64,000 nt of DNA from Kibdelosporangium aridum (GTDB lineage: Bacteria > Actinomycetota > Actinomycetes > Mycobacteriales > Pseudonocardiaceae): positions 558,001 through 622,000 of the forward strand of contig NZ_FWXV01000003.1 of assembly GCF_900176515.1 (NCBI RefSeq). The letters are read 5' to 3'. Below are positions 32,061 to 42,729 of the stretch, in pieces. A program made the translations under genes and the position numbers. The notes under the pieces were generated by a model. The model worked only from the letters and a program-made list of their open reading frames with translations, did no database searches and had not been told where the DNA came from. The stretch's first letter is position 1, and each line of letters starts with the position of its first letter.

Positions 32061-33581
32061 TTAGGCCAGATAGTTTGCGCGGAGCTTTCGCTTGTACAGC
32101 TTGCCGTTCGGGTCGCGCGGCATCTCCTCGATGTAGTCGATGCTGCGCGGCAGCTTGAACTTGGCCAGCCGCGACCGCGCGTACTCCAGCAACTCCTCGG
32201 TCAACGCTTCGTCCGGGGTGACGCCGGGAGCCGGTTGCACGACCGCCTTGATCTCCTCGCCCCAGTCCTCGTGTGGCAGGCCGAACACGGCGATGTCGGC
32301 GACCTTGGGGTGCACCGCGAGCTCGCCCTCGATTTCCGCCGGATAGATGTTCACACCACCGGAAATGATCATGTCGGCCTTGCGGTCGTGCAGGTACAGG
32401 TACCCGTCCTCGTCCAGATGCCCGACGTCGCCGAGCGTGAACAAGTCCCCGACCCGGGCGGCCAACGTCTTCGCCTTGTCCTTGTGGTACTCGAAAGTCG
32501 AAGCACCCATCTTCATGTACACCAGGCCGGGTTCACCGACGGGCATGTCGTTGCCGTTGTCGTCGAGGACGCGAACGACCGAGCCCGGCCACGCCTTGCC
32601 GACGGAACCCGGTTTCTTCAGCCATTCCTCGGCGGTGATCGACGTCCCGCCGCCTTCAGTCGCCGCGTAGTACTCGACGACAACCGGGCCCCACCACTCG
32701 AGCATCCGCCGCTTCGTCTCAAGTGGGCACGGCGCCGCACCGTGGATCATCACACGCAGCGAAGACACGTCGTAACGCGACCGCACGTCTTCAGGCAACG
32801 CCAGGAGCCGGTGGAACTGCGTCGGCACCATGTGGCTGTGGGTCACCCGGTGCTCCTGGATCAGCCGGAGCATCTCCTCGGGATCCCACTTCTCCATCAG
32901 CACGACCGTGTGTCCCATTTGGATGGAAATGCCCGCGAAGTTCAGCACGGCCGTGTGGTACAGCGGCGATCCGCAGATGTGCACGTGGTCGTCGAACGGT
33001 TTGATCCCGAAGATCCCGAAGAACCACATCGACGCCGGCGGGACGTCATCCGGATCCGCGCCGGTCAGCGGACGCCGCACGCCCTTCGGACGCCCTGTCG
33101 TCCCCGACGTGTAGACCATCGGCGCGCCGGAGGTCCGGTTCTCCGGACGCCCAGTTCCGGCGGAGGCACCGAGCTCCGACAAGGGCTGGAAGCCCGGAAT
33201 GTCGCCGACCGAGTACTTCGCCTCGATTCCGCTTCCGGCCTCGACGGCCATATCGGCGAAGCGTGCGTGCGCGATGAAGACCTTGGCCCCGCTGTCCTCG
33301 ATGATGTACGCGACCTCGGGCCCGACCAGGTGCCAGTTCACCGGCACGACGTACAGCCCGGTCTGCAGCACCGCGAAGTACAGCGCCAGCAGGTCGGCCG
33401 AGTTGGGCAGCGCCATCACGACTGTGTCGCCGGGTTGCAGCCCCAGCTCCTGCAGCCCGCGGCCGAACCGATTGGCTCGCGTTGCCAGCTCTTGGTAGGT
33501 CACCACGGCACCGTCCGGGTCGACGACGGCCGGATGATCGGGCAGGTCAGCGGCGATGTTCCAGAGCCCTATCGCGGTCAT
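32061..33581 (-). CDS. Acyl-CoA synthetase (AMP-forming), KstR-regulated FadD
   Basis: 506 residues. ANL superfamily: 'APMVYTSGTTGRPKGVRRPL' (P-loop), 'EYYAATEGGG', 'LGDVGHLDEDGYLYLHDRKADMIISGG' and the C-terminal catalytic Lys in 'PNGKLYKRKL'. It is divergent from the DUF35-ltp4-ltp3 operon with two KstR-type boxes between, so it probably activates a sterol-derived acid, for example a shortened C24/C22 side chain. It does not look like FadD17 or FadD3, so I leave it without a symbol. Confidence 0.85.
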   Translation of the reverse strand: MTAIGLWNIAADLPDHPAVVDPDGAVVTYQELATRANRFGRGLQELGLQPGDTVVMALPNSADLLALYFAVLQTGLYVVPVNWHLVGPEVAYIIEDSGAKVFIAHARFADMAVEAGSGIEAKYSVGDIPGFQPLSELGASAGTGRPENRTSGAPMVYTSGTTGRPKGVRRPLTGADPDDVPPASMWFFGIFGIKPFDDHVHICGSPLYHTAVLNFAGISIQMGHTVVLMEKWDPEEMLRLIQEHRVTHSHMVPTQFHRLLALPEDVRSRYDVSSLRVMIHGAAPCPLETKRRMLEWWGPVVVEYYAATEGGGTSITAEEWLKKPGSVGKAWPGSVVRVLDDNGNDMPVGEPGLVYMKMGASTFEYHKDKAKTLAARVGDLFTLGDVGHLDEDGYLYLHDRKADMIISGGVNIYPAEIEGELAVHPKVADIAVFGLPHEDWGEEIKAVVQPAPGVTPDEALTEELLEYARSRLAKFKLPRSIDYIEEMPRDPNGKLYKRKLRANYLA

Positions 33582-33591
33582 ACCGCAAACT

Positions 33592-33605
33592 TAGAACGTG
33601 TTACA
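33592..33605. promoter_or_regulatory. KstR box before the fadD-type gene
   Basis: TAGAACGTGTTACA matches all fixed bases of TnnAACnnGTTnnA. It is 11 bp upstream of the ligase start on the minus strand. Confidence 0.72.
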
Positions 33606-33648
33606 AGTCGAGACAAGGCCTGGGGCGGCGGAGGTTTGCCAGCCCAGC

Positions 33649-33662
33649 GATAACGTGTTTCA
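33649..33662. promoter_or_regulatory. KstR box before the DUF35-ltp operon
   Basis: GATAACGTGTTTCA fits TnnAACnnGTTnnA except at the first base. It ends 8 bp before the GTG start of the DUF35 gene. Confidence 0.62.
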
Positions 33663-33670
33663 CTTTCTGC

Positions 33671-34612
33671 GTGAGCCAGCTCAGCGCACCGCTCGACGTC
33701 GAATTCGACTACACCCGGTCGCTCGGCCCGGTCCTGGGCAGATTCATGACCGGCCTGCGGGACCGGCGGATCGAGGGCATCCGCGGCGACGACGGCCGCG
33801 TGCACGTCCCGCCGGTCGAATACGACCCGATCACCGCACGAAAACTCACCGAGTGGGTCGAGGTCGCGCCCGCCGGCACCGTCCAGACATGGGCGTGGGT
33901 CCCGGAACCCGACGACGGCCAGCCATTGGCGCACCCGTTCGCGTGGGCCTTGATCAAGCTCGACGGCGCCGACACCGCGATGCTGCACGCCGTCGACGTC
34001 CCGGGCCCTGAGCACATGAGCACCGGGATGCGTGTCCGGGTGCGGTGGGCGGCCGAACCGGTCGGCAGCATCCACGACATCGCGTGCTTCGAGCCCGGCG
34101 AGGCCGTGCAAACCGAGACCACGCAAGGCGAACCGGTCACGATGGTGACGACTCCTGTGCGTCTGCACTACATGCACTCCGCCTCGCCGGAGGAGACGCG
34201 ATACCTCAACGGCTTGCTCGAAGGACGCCTGCTGGGGCAGCGATGTCCGAAGTGTCAGAAGGTCTACATTCCGCCGCGCGGCGCGTGCCCGACTGACGGC
34301 GTGCCCACAGTGGACGAGGTCGAGCTGCCGGATCGCGGCACGATCACGACCTTCTGCATCGTCAACCTCCCGTTCCTCGGTCAGCGCATCACGCCGCCTT
34401 ACGTGACCGCGTACGTCTTGCTCGACGGCGCCGATATCGCCTTCCAGCACCTGATTCTGGGGTGCGAGGCCTCGGAGGTACGGATGGGCATGCGGGTGAA
34501 AGCGGTGTGGCGGCCCCGTGAGGAATGGCAGCCGTCGCTGGCCAACATCGACCACTTCGAACCGAGCGGTGAACCGGACGCGCCGTTCGAAACCTACTCC
34601 CAGCACCTGTGA
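33671..34612 (+). CDS. Tandem DUF35 (OB-fold) acyl-CoA-associated protein, Rv3521-like
   Basis: 313 residues from GTG 33671. The C-terminal half is a normal DUF35 unit: helix 'YLNGLLEGRLLGQ', zinc ribbon 'RCPKCQKVYIPPRGACPTDG' (the fourth Cys is replaced by Asp) and an OB fold. The N-terminal half repeats the plan ('FMTGLRDRRIEGIRGDDGRVHVPP' plus OB-like strands) but has no Cys. Such proteins partner thiolase-like lipid transfer proteins (ChsH2-Ltp2 style aldolases). The gene directly precedes ltp4 and ltp3, as in mycobacteria (Rv3521-Rv3523). Confidence 0.82.
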   Translation: MSQLSAPLDVEFDYTRSLGPVLGRFMTGLRDRRIEGIRGDDGRVHVPPVEYDPITARKLTEWVEVAPAGTVQTWAWVPEPDDGQPLAHPFAWALIKLDGADTAMLHAVDVPGPEHMSTGMRVRVRWAAEPVGSIHDIACFEPGEAVQTETTQGEPVTMVTTPVRLHYMHSASPEETRYLNGLLEGRLLGQRCPKCQKVYIPPRGACPTDGVPTVDEVELPDRGTITTFCIVNLPFLGQRITPPYVTAYVLLDGADIAFQHLILGCEASEVRMGMRVKAVWRPREEWQPSLANIDHFEPSGEPDAPFETYSQHL

Positions 34613-34619
34613 GGCACCG

Positions 34620-35671
34620 GTGAGAGATGTCGCCGTAGTCGGCTTCGCCCAGGCACCCGCCGTCCGCCAGACACACGGCACCACCAACGGTGTCGAGATG
34701 CTCGTGCCGGTGTTCCATGAGGTGCTAGGCAACCTCGGCTTGTCCAAATCGGACATAGAGTTCTGGTGTTCCGGCTCGTCGGACTACATCGCGGGCCGTG
34801 CGTTCTCGTTCATCGCGGCCGTTGACGCGATCGGCGCGTTCCCGCCGATCAACGAGTCCCATGTGGAGGCGGACGCGGCGTGGGCGTTCTACGAGGCCTG
34901 GGTGAAGATCCAGACCGGTGAGGTGGACCTCGCGCTGGTGTACGGCTTCGGCAAGTCGTCAGCGGGCAAATTGCGGCGCGTGATGACCATGCAGCTCGAC
35001 CCGTACACCGTCACTCCACTGTGGCCGGACTCGGTCAGCGTCGCCGGATTGCAGGCACGCGCCGGGCTCGACCAAGGCAAGTGGACCGAACAGCAGATGG
35101 CCGAGGTCGCGGTCCGCAGCCGTGCCGACGCGAAGTCGAACGCGTTGGCACAGCTCAAAGGCGACTACACGGTCGACGACCTGCTTGGCCAGCCGTATTT
35201 GGCGGATCCACTCCGCAAACACGACTGCGCGCCGATCACGGACGGCGCCGCCGCGATTGTCCTGGCAGCCGGAGACCGGGCGCGTGAACTGTCCGATCGC
35301 CCGGCCTGGGTCACGGGCATCGCGCATCGCGTCGATTCGGCGAACCTCGGCGGACGGGATCTGACCACGTCAGCGTCCACAGTGGGCGCTGCCAGGGACG
35401 CCGGCTTCGACAAGGTCGACGTCGCCGAGCTGCACGCGCCGTTCACCCACCAGGAACTCCTGCTCCGCCAGGAACTCGGGCTCAACGGGACGCGGATCAA
35501 CCCGTCCGGCGGGGTGCTGTGCGGCAATCCCATGTTCGCGGCCGGGCTGATCAGGATCGGTGAGGCCGCCCGGCAAGTGAGCACCGGGCAGGCTGACCGC
35601 GCGTTGGCGCACGCCACCAGCGGTCCTGCGTTGCAACACAATCTGGTGTGCCTGATGGAGGGACGGGACTG

Positions 35672-35672
<1 letters not shown>
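34620..35672 (+). CDS. ltp4: Thiolase-fold lipid transfer protein Ltp4
   Basis: 350 residues from GTG 34620, 7 nt after the DUF35 gene. SCP-x/thiolase-like fold: 'VAVVGFAQAPAVRQTHG', 'ESHVEADAAWAFYEAW', and 'NPSGGVLCGNPMFAAGLIRIGEAARQV', the conserved C-terminal loop. The usual thiolase nucleophilic Cys near residue 90 is not evident ('ESHVEADAA'), as in other Ltp aldolase-type proteins. It probably works with Ltp3 and the DUF35 protein in retro-aldol cleavage or acyl transfer during side-chain removal. Its stop overlaps the ltp3 start (TGATG). Confidence 0.85.
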
Positions 35673-36826
<1,154 letters not shown>

Positions 36827-37585
36827 CCCGTACGGTCATCGTCACCGGCGGAACAGGTGGTCTCGGCACCGCCGTGACCGCTCGATTCCTGCACGCCGGG
36901 TGGCGTGTGGTGGTGCCGTGGATCGCGCCAGGCGAGCTGCCCCGCCTACCCCGGCACGCGATGCTCGAACTGACCGAGACAGACCTGTTCGACGACCAAG
37001 CGGTCGCCGCCTGCGTCAAGCTCGCAACGAGTCGTGAGGACGCGCCGCTGGCGGCGGTGGTCAACCTCGTCGGCGGCTTCCACAAAGCGGGCCGCGTGCA
37101 CGAGACGTCCATCGACGACTTCACGGCACAGCTGCGTCTCAACCTGCGCCCCACGTACCTCGCGTGTCACCACAGCATCCCTCACATGCTCAAGACAGGC
37201 GGGGCGATTGTGTGCGTGTCCAGCCGCGCCGCGCTGCGCCCGTTCTCCGGGGCAGCCGGTTACATCACCGCGAAGGCGGGCGTGCTGGCGTTGGTGGACA
37301 CGCTGGCGGTCGAATACAAATCTGAAGGTATTCGCGTGAACGCGGTGCTGCCCAGCACGATCGATACAGCGGTGAACCGGGCGAGCATGCCGGACGCCGA
37401 CTTCACCCGCTGGGTGCGCCCGGAGAAGATCGCCGACGTGATCCACTTCCTGTGCGGCGACGAGGCGAGCGCGATCACCGGGACCCACCTGGACGTTCCC
37501 GGTCGCGTCTGAGCGCATACGGTCCCGGACGTAGTCAGCGATACGCCTGTCCACCGACGACTCGCGACCCGAACGCCGGGATCTT

Positions 37586-39091
37586 ATGCGTATGACTCTC
37601 AGAACGTTGACCATTCTCGCGGCGTTAGCCGTCGGACTTTCCGGCGGTACCGCAGTCGCGTCCGAAGTGGACACCCGCGTTCGAACCAGCGACGGGTGGC
37701 TGCAAGGAACTGCGACCGCCGACTACCGCAGTTTTCAAGGAATTCCTTACGCGGCACCACCAGTCGGAGACCTGCGTTTCCGTGCGCCGCGACCGGCACA
37801 GCCATGGCAAGGTGTTCGTGACGCCACCAAGCCAGGCCAACGATGCACCCAGTCGGATGGCGTTGCGGTTGTCGGCGGGGAAGACTGCCTGTTCCTGAAC
37901 GTGACCACACCTCGCGCGGTGTCCGGCCGGTTGCCAGTACTGGTTTTCGTGCATGGCGGCGGACTCGTGACCGGGTTGGGCTCGGCCTGGAATCCACAGC
38001 GGATGGTCGGGCATGACGCCGTTGTCGTCACGCTGAACTACCGTCTCGGTGCGTTCGGGTTCCTCCACCATCCATCGCTGCACGACCCTTACGCGGGCAA
38101 CTTCGGGCTCGCGGATCAGCAAGCCGCCTTGCGTTGGGTGCGGCAGAACATCGCCGCGTTCGGTGGTGACTCTCGTAACGTCACGCTTTGGGGGCAGTCC
38201 GGTGGTGGCGTCAGCGTCTGCTCGCAGCTGGCTGCTCCGGGCGCGCGGGGACTGTTCGACAAGGCGATCGTGCAGAGCGCTCCGTGTGGGAATTCAGTGC
38301 TTGACCGGGCGACCGCGACTGAGCGTGGACTGGACTTCGCTGCCTTTGCCGGATGCGCTTCCGAGGATTGCTTGCGCAACGCACCGGCCGAGCGCCTTGT
38401 CCGGCATTCCGACCGCGCCCAGACGTTCCGCGTACACCGCCACGCGTCCGACAAACCTTGGATGCCGGTAGCGGGGACTCCCTCACTGCCACTGCAACCG
38501 TTGACCGCACTGCGGTTGGGGATCGCGGCGGACGTGCCGTTGCTGCACGGCGGCACGAAGCATGAGATGCGCGCCCATGTCGCGGCCTCGTACGGCCCGG
38601 ACGTCGACTACCCGACGGTCGTCCAGGACATGTTCGGCCAGGATGCTTCCAGGATCCTGGCGGCGTACCCGGCTAGCGACTATGCGACACCGGGCCTGGC
38701 ACTGGCGACGGCCCTGACCGACTACGGCGCCATGGTCGGCGCCTGCAGTCAGCTACCCGCGCTCGACGCCGCAACCCGTGGTGCGCCGGTGTACGCCTTC
38801 GAGTTCGCCCAACCGAGCATTCGGTCGCTCCCGGGGTTCCCACCCAGTGCCGCCCACGGGGCCGACATGGACTACCTGCTCGACTTCCAGCCGCCGTCGT
38901 TCACCCCGGAACAGCAGGCGTTCGCGGAGCGGATGATCGGCCACTGGGTGGCTTTCGCCAAGACCGGTGATCCACAGTGGCCTGCCTACCAGCGTGGCAC
39001 GTCGACCGCGCAGTCACTGGCGATCGCCGCGACAGGCCCGGTCGACCTGGCGACCGAACACCGCTGCGGATTCTGGCGATCCGTGCGCTGA
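37586..39091 (+). CDS. Secreted type-B carboxylesterase
   Basis: 501 residues with a Sec signal peptide ('LTILAALAVGLSGGTAVAS', cleavage near residue 26). The carboxylesterase/lipase type B family shows in 'RSFQGIPYAAPPVGDLRFRAP', 'EDCLFLNV', the nucleophile elbow 'WGQSGGGVS' (the usual GESAGG has Gln in place of Glu), an acidic residue in 'GTKHEMR' and the His in 'SAAHGADMDYL'. It is located between the ltp operon and cyp125 and followed by a strong hairpin. It could hydrolyse sterol esters or other esters outside the cell; this is a guess from context. Confidence 0.85.
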   Translation: MRMTLRTLTILAALAVGLSGGTAVASEVDTRVRTSDGWLQGTATADYRSFQGIPYAAPPVGDLRFRAPRPAQPWQGVRDATKPGQRCTQSDGVAVVGGEDCLFLNVTTPRAVSGRLPVLVFVHGGGLVTGLGSAWNPQRMVGHDAVVVTLNYRLGAFGFLHHPSLHDPYAGNFGLADQQAALRWVRQNIAAFGGDSRNVTLWGQSGGGVSVCSQLAAPGARGLFDKAIVQSAPCGNSVLDRATATERGLDFAAFAGCASEDCLRNAPAERLVRHSDRAQTFRVHRHASDKPWMPVAGTPSLPLQPLTALRLGIAADVPLLHGGTKHEMRAHVAASYGPDVDYPTVVQDMFGQDASRILAAYPASDYATPGLALATALTDYGAMVGACSQLPALDAATRGAPVYAFEFAQPSIRSLPGFPPSAAHGADMDYLLDFQPPSFTPEQQAFAERMIGHWVAFAKTGDPQWPAYQRGTSTAQSLAIAATGPVDLATEHRCGFWRSVR

Positions 39092-39096
39092 AGTCG

Positions 39097-39124
39097 TTCC
39101 GGGGGCCGCCTCCGGCCCCCGGAA
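39097..39124. terminator. Perfect 12-bp-stem terminator
   Basis: TTCCGGGGGCCG (39097-39108), a CCTC loop, then CGGCCCCCGGAA (39113-39124). It starts 6 bp after the carboxylesterase stop and probably works for both convergent transcripts. Confidence 0.8.
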
Positions 39125-39180
39125 TCCAGCCTATCGGCGGACACCGACAGTTCCACCGCCCACAAGATCCGCTGTTACCA

Positions 39181-39317
39181 GTTGTCCACACGCAACGGTT
39201 ATGCACAGGCAAGCCGCTGCCACCCTTCCACCCCCGCCCTTCCCTGCAATAGCCTGAAATCAGGGGTCCCCCTGGATGGCGGGCGGGAGAAGGCGTGTGA
39301 CTGGGAGCGGTGCCAGC
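39181..39317. repeat. Dispersed intergenic element, intact copy (copy C, inverted)
   Basis: Reading the minus strand from the cyp125 stop, it runs GCTGGCACCGCTCCCAG, CCCGCCCGC, CAGGGGGACCCCTGATTTCA, GGCTATTGC, GGGTGGAAGGGTGGC and TGTGGACAAC. The same blocks occur in the same order after echA19, where a 48-bp tandem array splits them (31451-31513 and 31845-31923). Confidence 0.7.
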
Positions 39318-39320
39318 GGC

Positions 39321-40544
39321 TCACGCGTAGGTGACGGGGAACTCCTTGATCCCGTTCAGCCATCCCGAGCGCAACCGGACCGGATCCGCGGCCATCCTGA
39401 TGTTGGGCATGTGATCCGCGATCGCGTTGAAGATCAGGTCGATCTCCAGCCGGGCGAGGTTCGCGCCGATGCAGTAGTGCGCGCCCGTCCCGCCGAAGCC
39501 CAGATGCGGGTTCGGGTCACGGCCGATGTCGAAGGAGTGCGGGTTGTCGAAGACGTCGGGGTCGAAGTTGGCCGAGCTGTAGTACAGCCCGACGCGCTGG
39601 CCCGCCTTGATCTCGACACCGGCCAGTTCAGTGTCCACTTTGGCGGTTCGCTGGAAGACCATCACCGGGGTTGCCCACCGGACGATCTCGTCGGCCGTGG
39701 TGGCAGGGCGTTCGGCCTTGTACCGTTCCCATTGCTCAGGGTGCTGCAGGAACGCGTGCATCCCGTGCGTGATCGCGTTGCGCGTGGTTTCGTTGCCCGC
39801 CACGGCAAGCAGCAGCACGAAGAAGCCGAACTCCTCCGATGTCAGGCCTTCGCCGTCGATGTTGGCGTTCACCAACGTCGTCACGATGTCGTGCGCGGGA
39901 CAGCGCTTCCTGTCCTCCGCCATGTGCCACGAGTAGCCCAGCAACTCGGCCGAGGCCAGTTCCGGTTGGGAGGCCGCCGGATCGTCGTACGAGATCATCC
40001 GGTTCGACCAGTCGAACAACTTGTGGCGATCGTCCTGCGGGACCCCCAGCAGCTCCGCGATCGCCTGTAAGGGCAGTTCACAGGCGACGTCGAGGACGAA
40101 GTCGCCGGTTCCCTCGGTGAGTGCGGTTTTCACGATTCGTTCGGCGCGATTCGCCAGCGCGTCGCGCAGGCTGTTGATCGCACGCGGGGTGAAGCCGCGC
40201 TGGACGATCGCGCGGGTCTTGGTGTGCTGCGGCGGGTCCATGTTGAGCATGATCAGCCGCTGCATCTCGATCTTCTCGCGGGTGATGTCGGGACCGAACC
40301 GGATGATCGCGGTGTTCTCCCACGTGGAGTACACATCCGAGTTTCGGGACACCTCTTTGACGTCACAGTGCCGGGTGACCACCCAGTAGCCGTCGTCGTC
40401 GAATCCGCAGTCCCGTTTCGGTGTCTCGTTCCACCAGACCGGGGCGGACCGGCGCAGTTCGGCGAACTCCTGGTGTGGTAGCCGCGTGGCATAAACGTCG
40501 GGATCGGTGAAGTCGAAGCCTTCGGGGATCCTGGGTTCGGCCAC
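39321..40544 (-). CDS. cyp125: Steroid C26 monooxygenase CYP125
   Basis: 407 residues from GTG 40544 with a GGAGG site; no earlier start fits. P450 features are the I-helix 'LLAVAGNETTRNAITHGM', the 'FDIGRDPNPHLGFGG' meander, and heme loop 'FGGTGAHYCIGANLARLEI' with the axial Cys. The N-terminal 'EGFDFTDPDVYATRLPHQEFAELRRSAPVWW' and 'NMDPPQHTKTRAIVQRGFTP' are typical of CYP125. It oxidises the terminal methyl of cholesterol/cholestenone to the C26 acid. It is divergent from fadA5 with two KstR boxes between, the same arrangement as Rv3545c/Rv3546. Confidence 0.93.
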   Translation of the reverse strand: MAEPRIPEGFDFTDPDVYATRLPHQEFAELRRSAPVWWNETPKRDCGFDDDGYWVVTRHCDVKEVSRNSDVYSTWENTAIIRFGPDITREKIEMQRLIMLNMDPPQHTKTRAIVQRGFTPRAINSLRDALANRAERIVKTALTEGTGDFVLDVACELPLQAIAELLGVPQDDRHKLFDWSNRMISYDDPAASQPELASAELLGYSWHMAEDRKRCPAHDIVTTLVNANIDGEGLTSEEFGFFVLLLAVAGNETTRNAITHGMHAFLQHPEQWERYKAERPATTADEIVRWATPVMVFQRTAKVDTELAGVEIKAGQRVGLYYSSANFDPDVFDNPHSFDIGRDPNPHLGFGGTGAHYCIGANLARLEIDLIFNAIADHMPNIRMAADPVRLRSGWLNGIKEFPVTYA

Positions 40545-40577
40545 GATTGCCTCCTCGGGTCGCCCCCCACAACGGTG

Positions 40578-40591
40578 TGGAACACGTTCTA
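40578..40591. promoter_or_regulatory. KstR box before cyp125
   Basis: TGGAACACGTTCTA matches TnnAACnnGTTnnA at all fixed bases, 34 bp upstream of the cyp125 start. Confidence 0.75.
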
Positions 40592-40658
40592 CGACCGATT
40601 TAAGCATACACCGTTAACTCAATGAAAGACCTGCTGCGCCATCAGTATTGCTGATGGC

Positions 40659-40672
40659 GGGAACGTGTTCTA
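40659..40672. promoter_or_regulatory. KstR box before fadA5
   Basis: GGGAACGTGTTCTA differs from TnnAACnnGTTnnA only in the first base. It is 36 bp before the fadA5 start. Confidence 0.65.
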
Positions 40673-40708
40673 TTTTTTGATCACGGACAGGCACAGGAGG
40701 TGCTCGGC

Positions 40709-41827
40709 GTGGGTCATCCGGTGATCGTCGAAGCGGTACGGACGCCGATCGGGAAACGCGGAGGTTGGCTGGCAGAGCTGCATGCGGCGGAACTGCTCGG
40801 CGCCGCGCAGCGGGCGGTGGTCGAGCGTGCCGGGATCGACCCGGTCTTGGTAGAACAGGTCGCCGGCGGCTGTGTCACCCAGGCGGGTGAGCAGTCCAAC
40901 AACATCACCCGCACGGGTTGGTTGCACGCCGGCCTGCCGCACACCACGGGCTGCATGACCGTCGACTGCCAATGCGGCTCGGCGCAGCAGTCGGTTCATC
41001 TGATCGCAGGACTGATCGCGATGGGCACCATCGACATCGGCATCGGTTGCGGCGTCGAGGCGATGAGCCGCGTGCCGCTGCGATCGAACCTGGGTGTCGA
41101 TGTCGGCAAGCCACGGCCGGACGACTGGGACATCGACCTGCCCAACCAGTACGAAGCCGCCGAACGGATCGCGGTGCGCCGGGGCTTCAGCCGCAAGGAC
41201 GTCGACCAGTTCGGTGTCTGGTCGCAAGCCAAGGCGCGCAACGCCTGGGATTCCGGGCACTTCACTGCCGAAGTGGTTCCGGTCAAGGGCGTCACCCAGG
41301 ACCAAGGCCTGCGCGACACGACACTCGAAGGCCTCGCGAATCTCAAGCCCGTCATGGAAGACGGCGTGCACACCGCGGGCACGTCGTCGCAGATCTCCGA
41401 CGGCGCCGCCGCAGTGATGCTGATGGACGAGGACCGCGCTCGCGCCCTCGGCCTACGCCCACGTGCCCGCATCGTCGCGCAGACACTCGTTGGCGCCGAG
41501 CCGTACTACCACCTTGACGGCCCGGTTCAGGCAACCGCGCGCGTCCTTGAACGCAGCGGCATGAAGATCGGTGACCTCGACCTGTTCGAAGTCAACGAGG
41601 CCTTCGCCTCCGTGGTGATGTCCTGGACAAGTGTGCACAACCCAGACACTGACCGCGTGAACGTCAACGGCGGCGCCATCGCCCTCGGCCACCCCGTCGG
41701 CAGCACCGGCGCACGCCTGCTCACCACAGCCCTGCACGCGCTCGAGCGCCGCGACGAGACGTGTGCGCTCATCACCATGTGCGCGGGTGGCGCACTGGCG
41801 ACCGCGACCATCATCGAGCGGATCTAA
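40709..41827 (+). CDS. fadA5: Steroid side-chain thiolase FadA5
   Basis: 372 residues from GTG 40709, which has AGGAGG 8 nt upstream; an earlier in-frame GTG at 40700 lacks a ribosome site. Thiolase residues are all present: nucleophilic Cys in 'VDCQCGSAQQSV', 'NEAFASVVMSW', the His of 'GGAIALGHPVGSTGAR' and the Cys of 'CAGGALATA'. FadA5 cleaves the beta-ketoacyl-CoA of the shortened cholesterol side chain. It sits opposite cyp125 as in mycobacteria. Its stop overlaps the stop of the convergent SDR. Confidence 0.9.
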   Translation: MGHPVIVEAVRTPIGKRGGWLAELHAAELLGAAQRAVVERAGIDPVLVEQVAGGCVTQAGEQSNNITRTGWLHAGLPHTTGCMTVDCQCGSAQQSVHLIAGLIAMGTIDIGIGCGVEAMSRVPLRSNLGVDVGKPRPDDWDIDLPNQYEAAERIAVRRGFSRKDVDQFGVWSQAKARNAWDSGHFTAEVVPVKGVTQDQGLRDTTLEGLANLKPVMEDGVHTAGTSSQISDGAAAVMLMDEDRARALGLRPRARIVAQTLVGAEPYYHLDGPVQATARVLERSGMKIGDLDLFEVNEAFASVVMSWTSVHNPDTDRVNVNGGAIALGHPVGSTGARLLTTALHALERRDETCALITMCAGGALATATIIERI

Positions 41828-42729
41828 CTCCCGTACACCGGCAGTGGTGCAGGGGCCTGCGCCAGCAGGTCCTTCACCACCGGGGTGAGTTCCCCCGGCG
41901 ACCAGCGGGCGGGTTTGGTGGCGGTGGGGCCGGGAGTCCAGCCGGTGTTGAGGCAGATCCGGCCACCGTCCACTTCGAACACGCGGCCGGTCACCTCACG
42001 GGACTCCGTGCTGCCGAGCCAGACCACCAGCGGGGAGATGTTCTCGGGGGCCATGGCGTCGAAGCCCGCGTCGGGAGCGGCCATCGTCGAAGCAAACGTC
42101 TGCTCGGTCATCCGGGTCCGCGCAGCGGGCGCGATGGCATTCACGGTGACGCCGTAGCGCGCTAATTCCGCCGCCGCGACCAACGTCAGGGATGCAATGC
42201 CTGCCTTCGCAGCGCTGTAGTTGCCCTGGCCGACGCTGCCCAGCAATCCCGCGCCGGAACTGGTGTTGATCACACGGGCATCCGGCACAGTGCCGGACTT
42301 CGCCACCGAACGCCAATGCGCGGCCGCGTGCCGCAGAGGAGCGAAGTGGCCCTTGAGGTGCACGCGGACGACCGCGTCCCACTCCTCCTCGGCCATGTTC
42401 ACCAGCATCCGGTCGCGCAGGAATCCCGCGTTGTTCACCAGGACATCGAGCCGGCCAAACGCTTGCAACGCTGTCTCGACCAACGCGGCGGCACCGTCCC
42501 ACGAGGCCACGTCGTCGAAGTTGGCGACGGCCGAACCACCCGCGGCCTTGATCTCCTCGACCACCTCGGCAGCAGGGCCTGCAGACGCACCCGAGCCGTC
42601 CAGCCCGACACCGTAGTCGTTCACGACAACGGAAGCACCCTCAGCGGCGAACGCCAGAGCATGCGCACGGCCGATCCCTCGCGCCGCACCGGTGACGATG
42701 ACAACGCGACCAGAACAGAGCTTGCTCAA
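41824..42729 (-). CDS. SDR, Rv3548c-like hydroxyacyl-CoA dehydrogenase
   Basis: 301 residues. SDR of the MFE-2/17-beta-HSD4 type: 'VTGAARGIGRAHALAFAAEGASVVVNDYGV', 'NNAGFLRDRMLVNMAEEEWD' and 'NTSSGAGLLGSVGQGNYSAAKAGI'. It is a paralog of the SDR at 21677. Order fadA5-SDR-SDR-echA20-ipdAB-ipdC matches Rv3546-Rv3553. The start overlaps the stop of the next SDR (ATGA). The reaction is likely beta-oxidation of a steroid-derived side chain or ring remnant. Confidence 0.82.
   Translation of the reverse strand: MSKLCSGRVVIVTGAARGIGRAHALAFAAEGASVVVNDYGVGLDGSGASAGPAAEVVEEIKAAGGSAVANFDDVASWDGAAALVETALQAFGRLDVLVNNAGFLRDRMLVNMAEEEWDAVVRVHLKGHFAPLRHAAAHWRSVAKSGTVPDARVINTSSGAGLLGSVGQGNYSAAKAGIASLTLVAAAELARYGVTVNAIAPAARTRMTEQTFASTMAAPDAGFDAMAPENISPLVVWLGSTESREVTGRVFEVDGGRICLNTGWTPGPTATKPARWSPGELTPVVKDLLAQAPAPLPVYGS

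Noticed and set aside
32061..33581. Naming the ligase FadD17 because it is in the steroid region
   Set aside because: It does not resemble FadD17 in recalled sequence, and FadD17 should be next to fadE26/27; left without a symbol.
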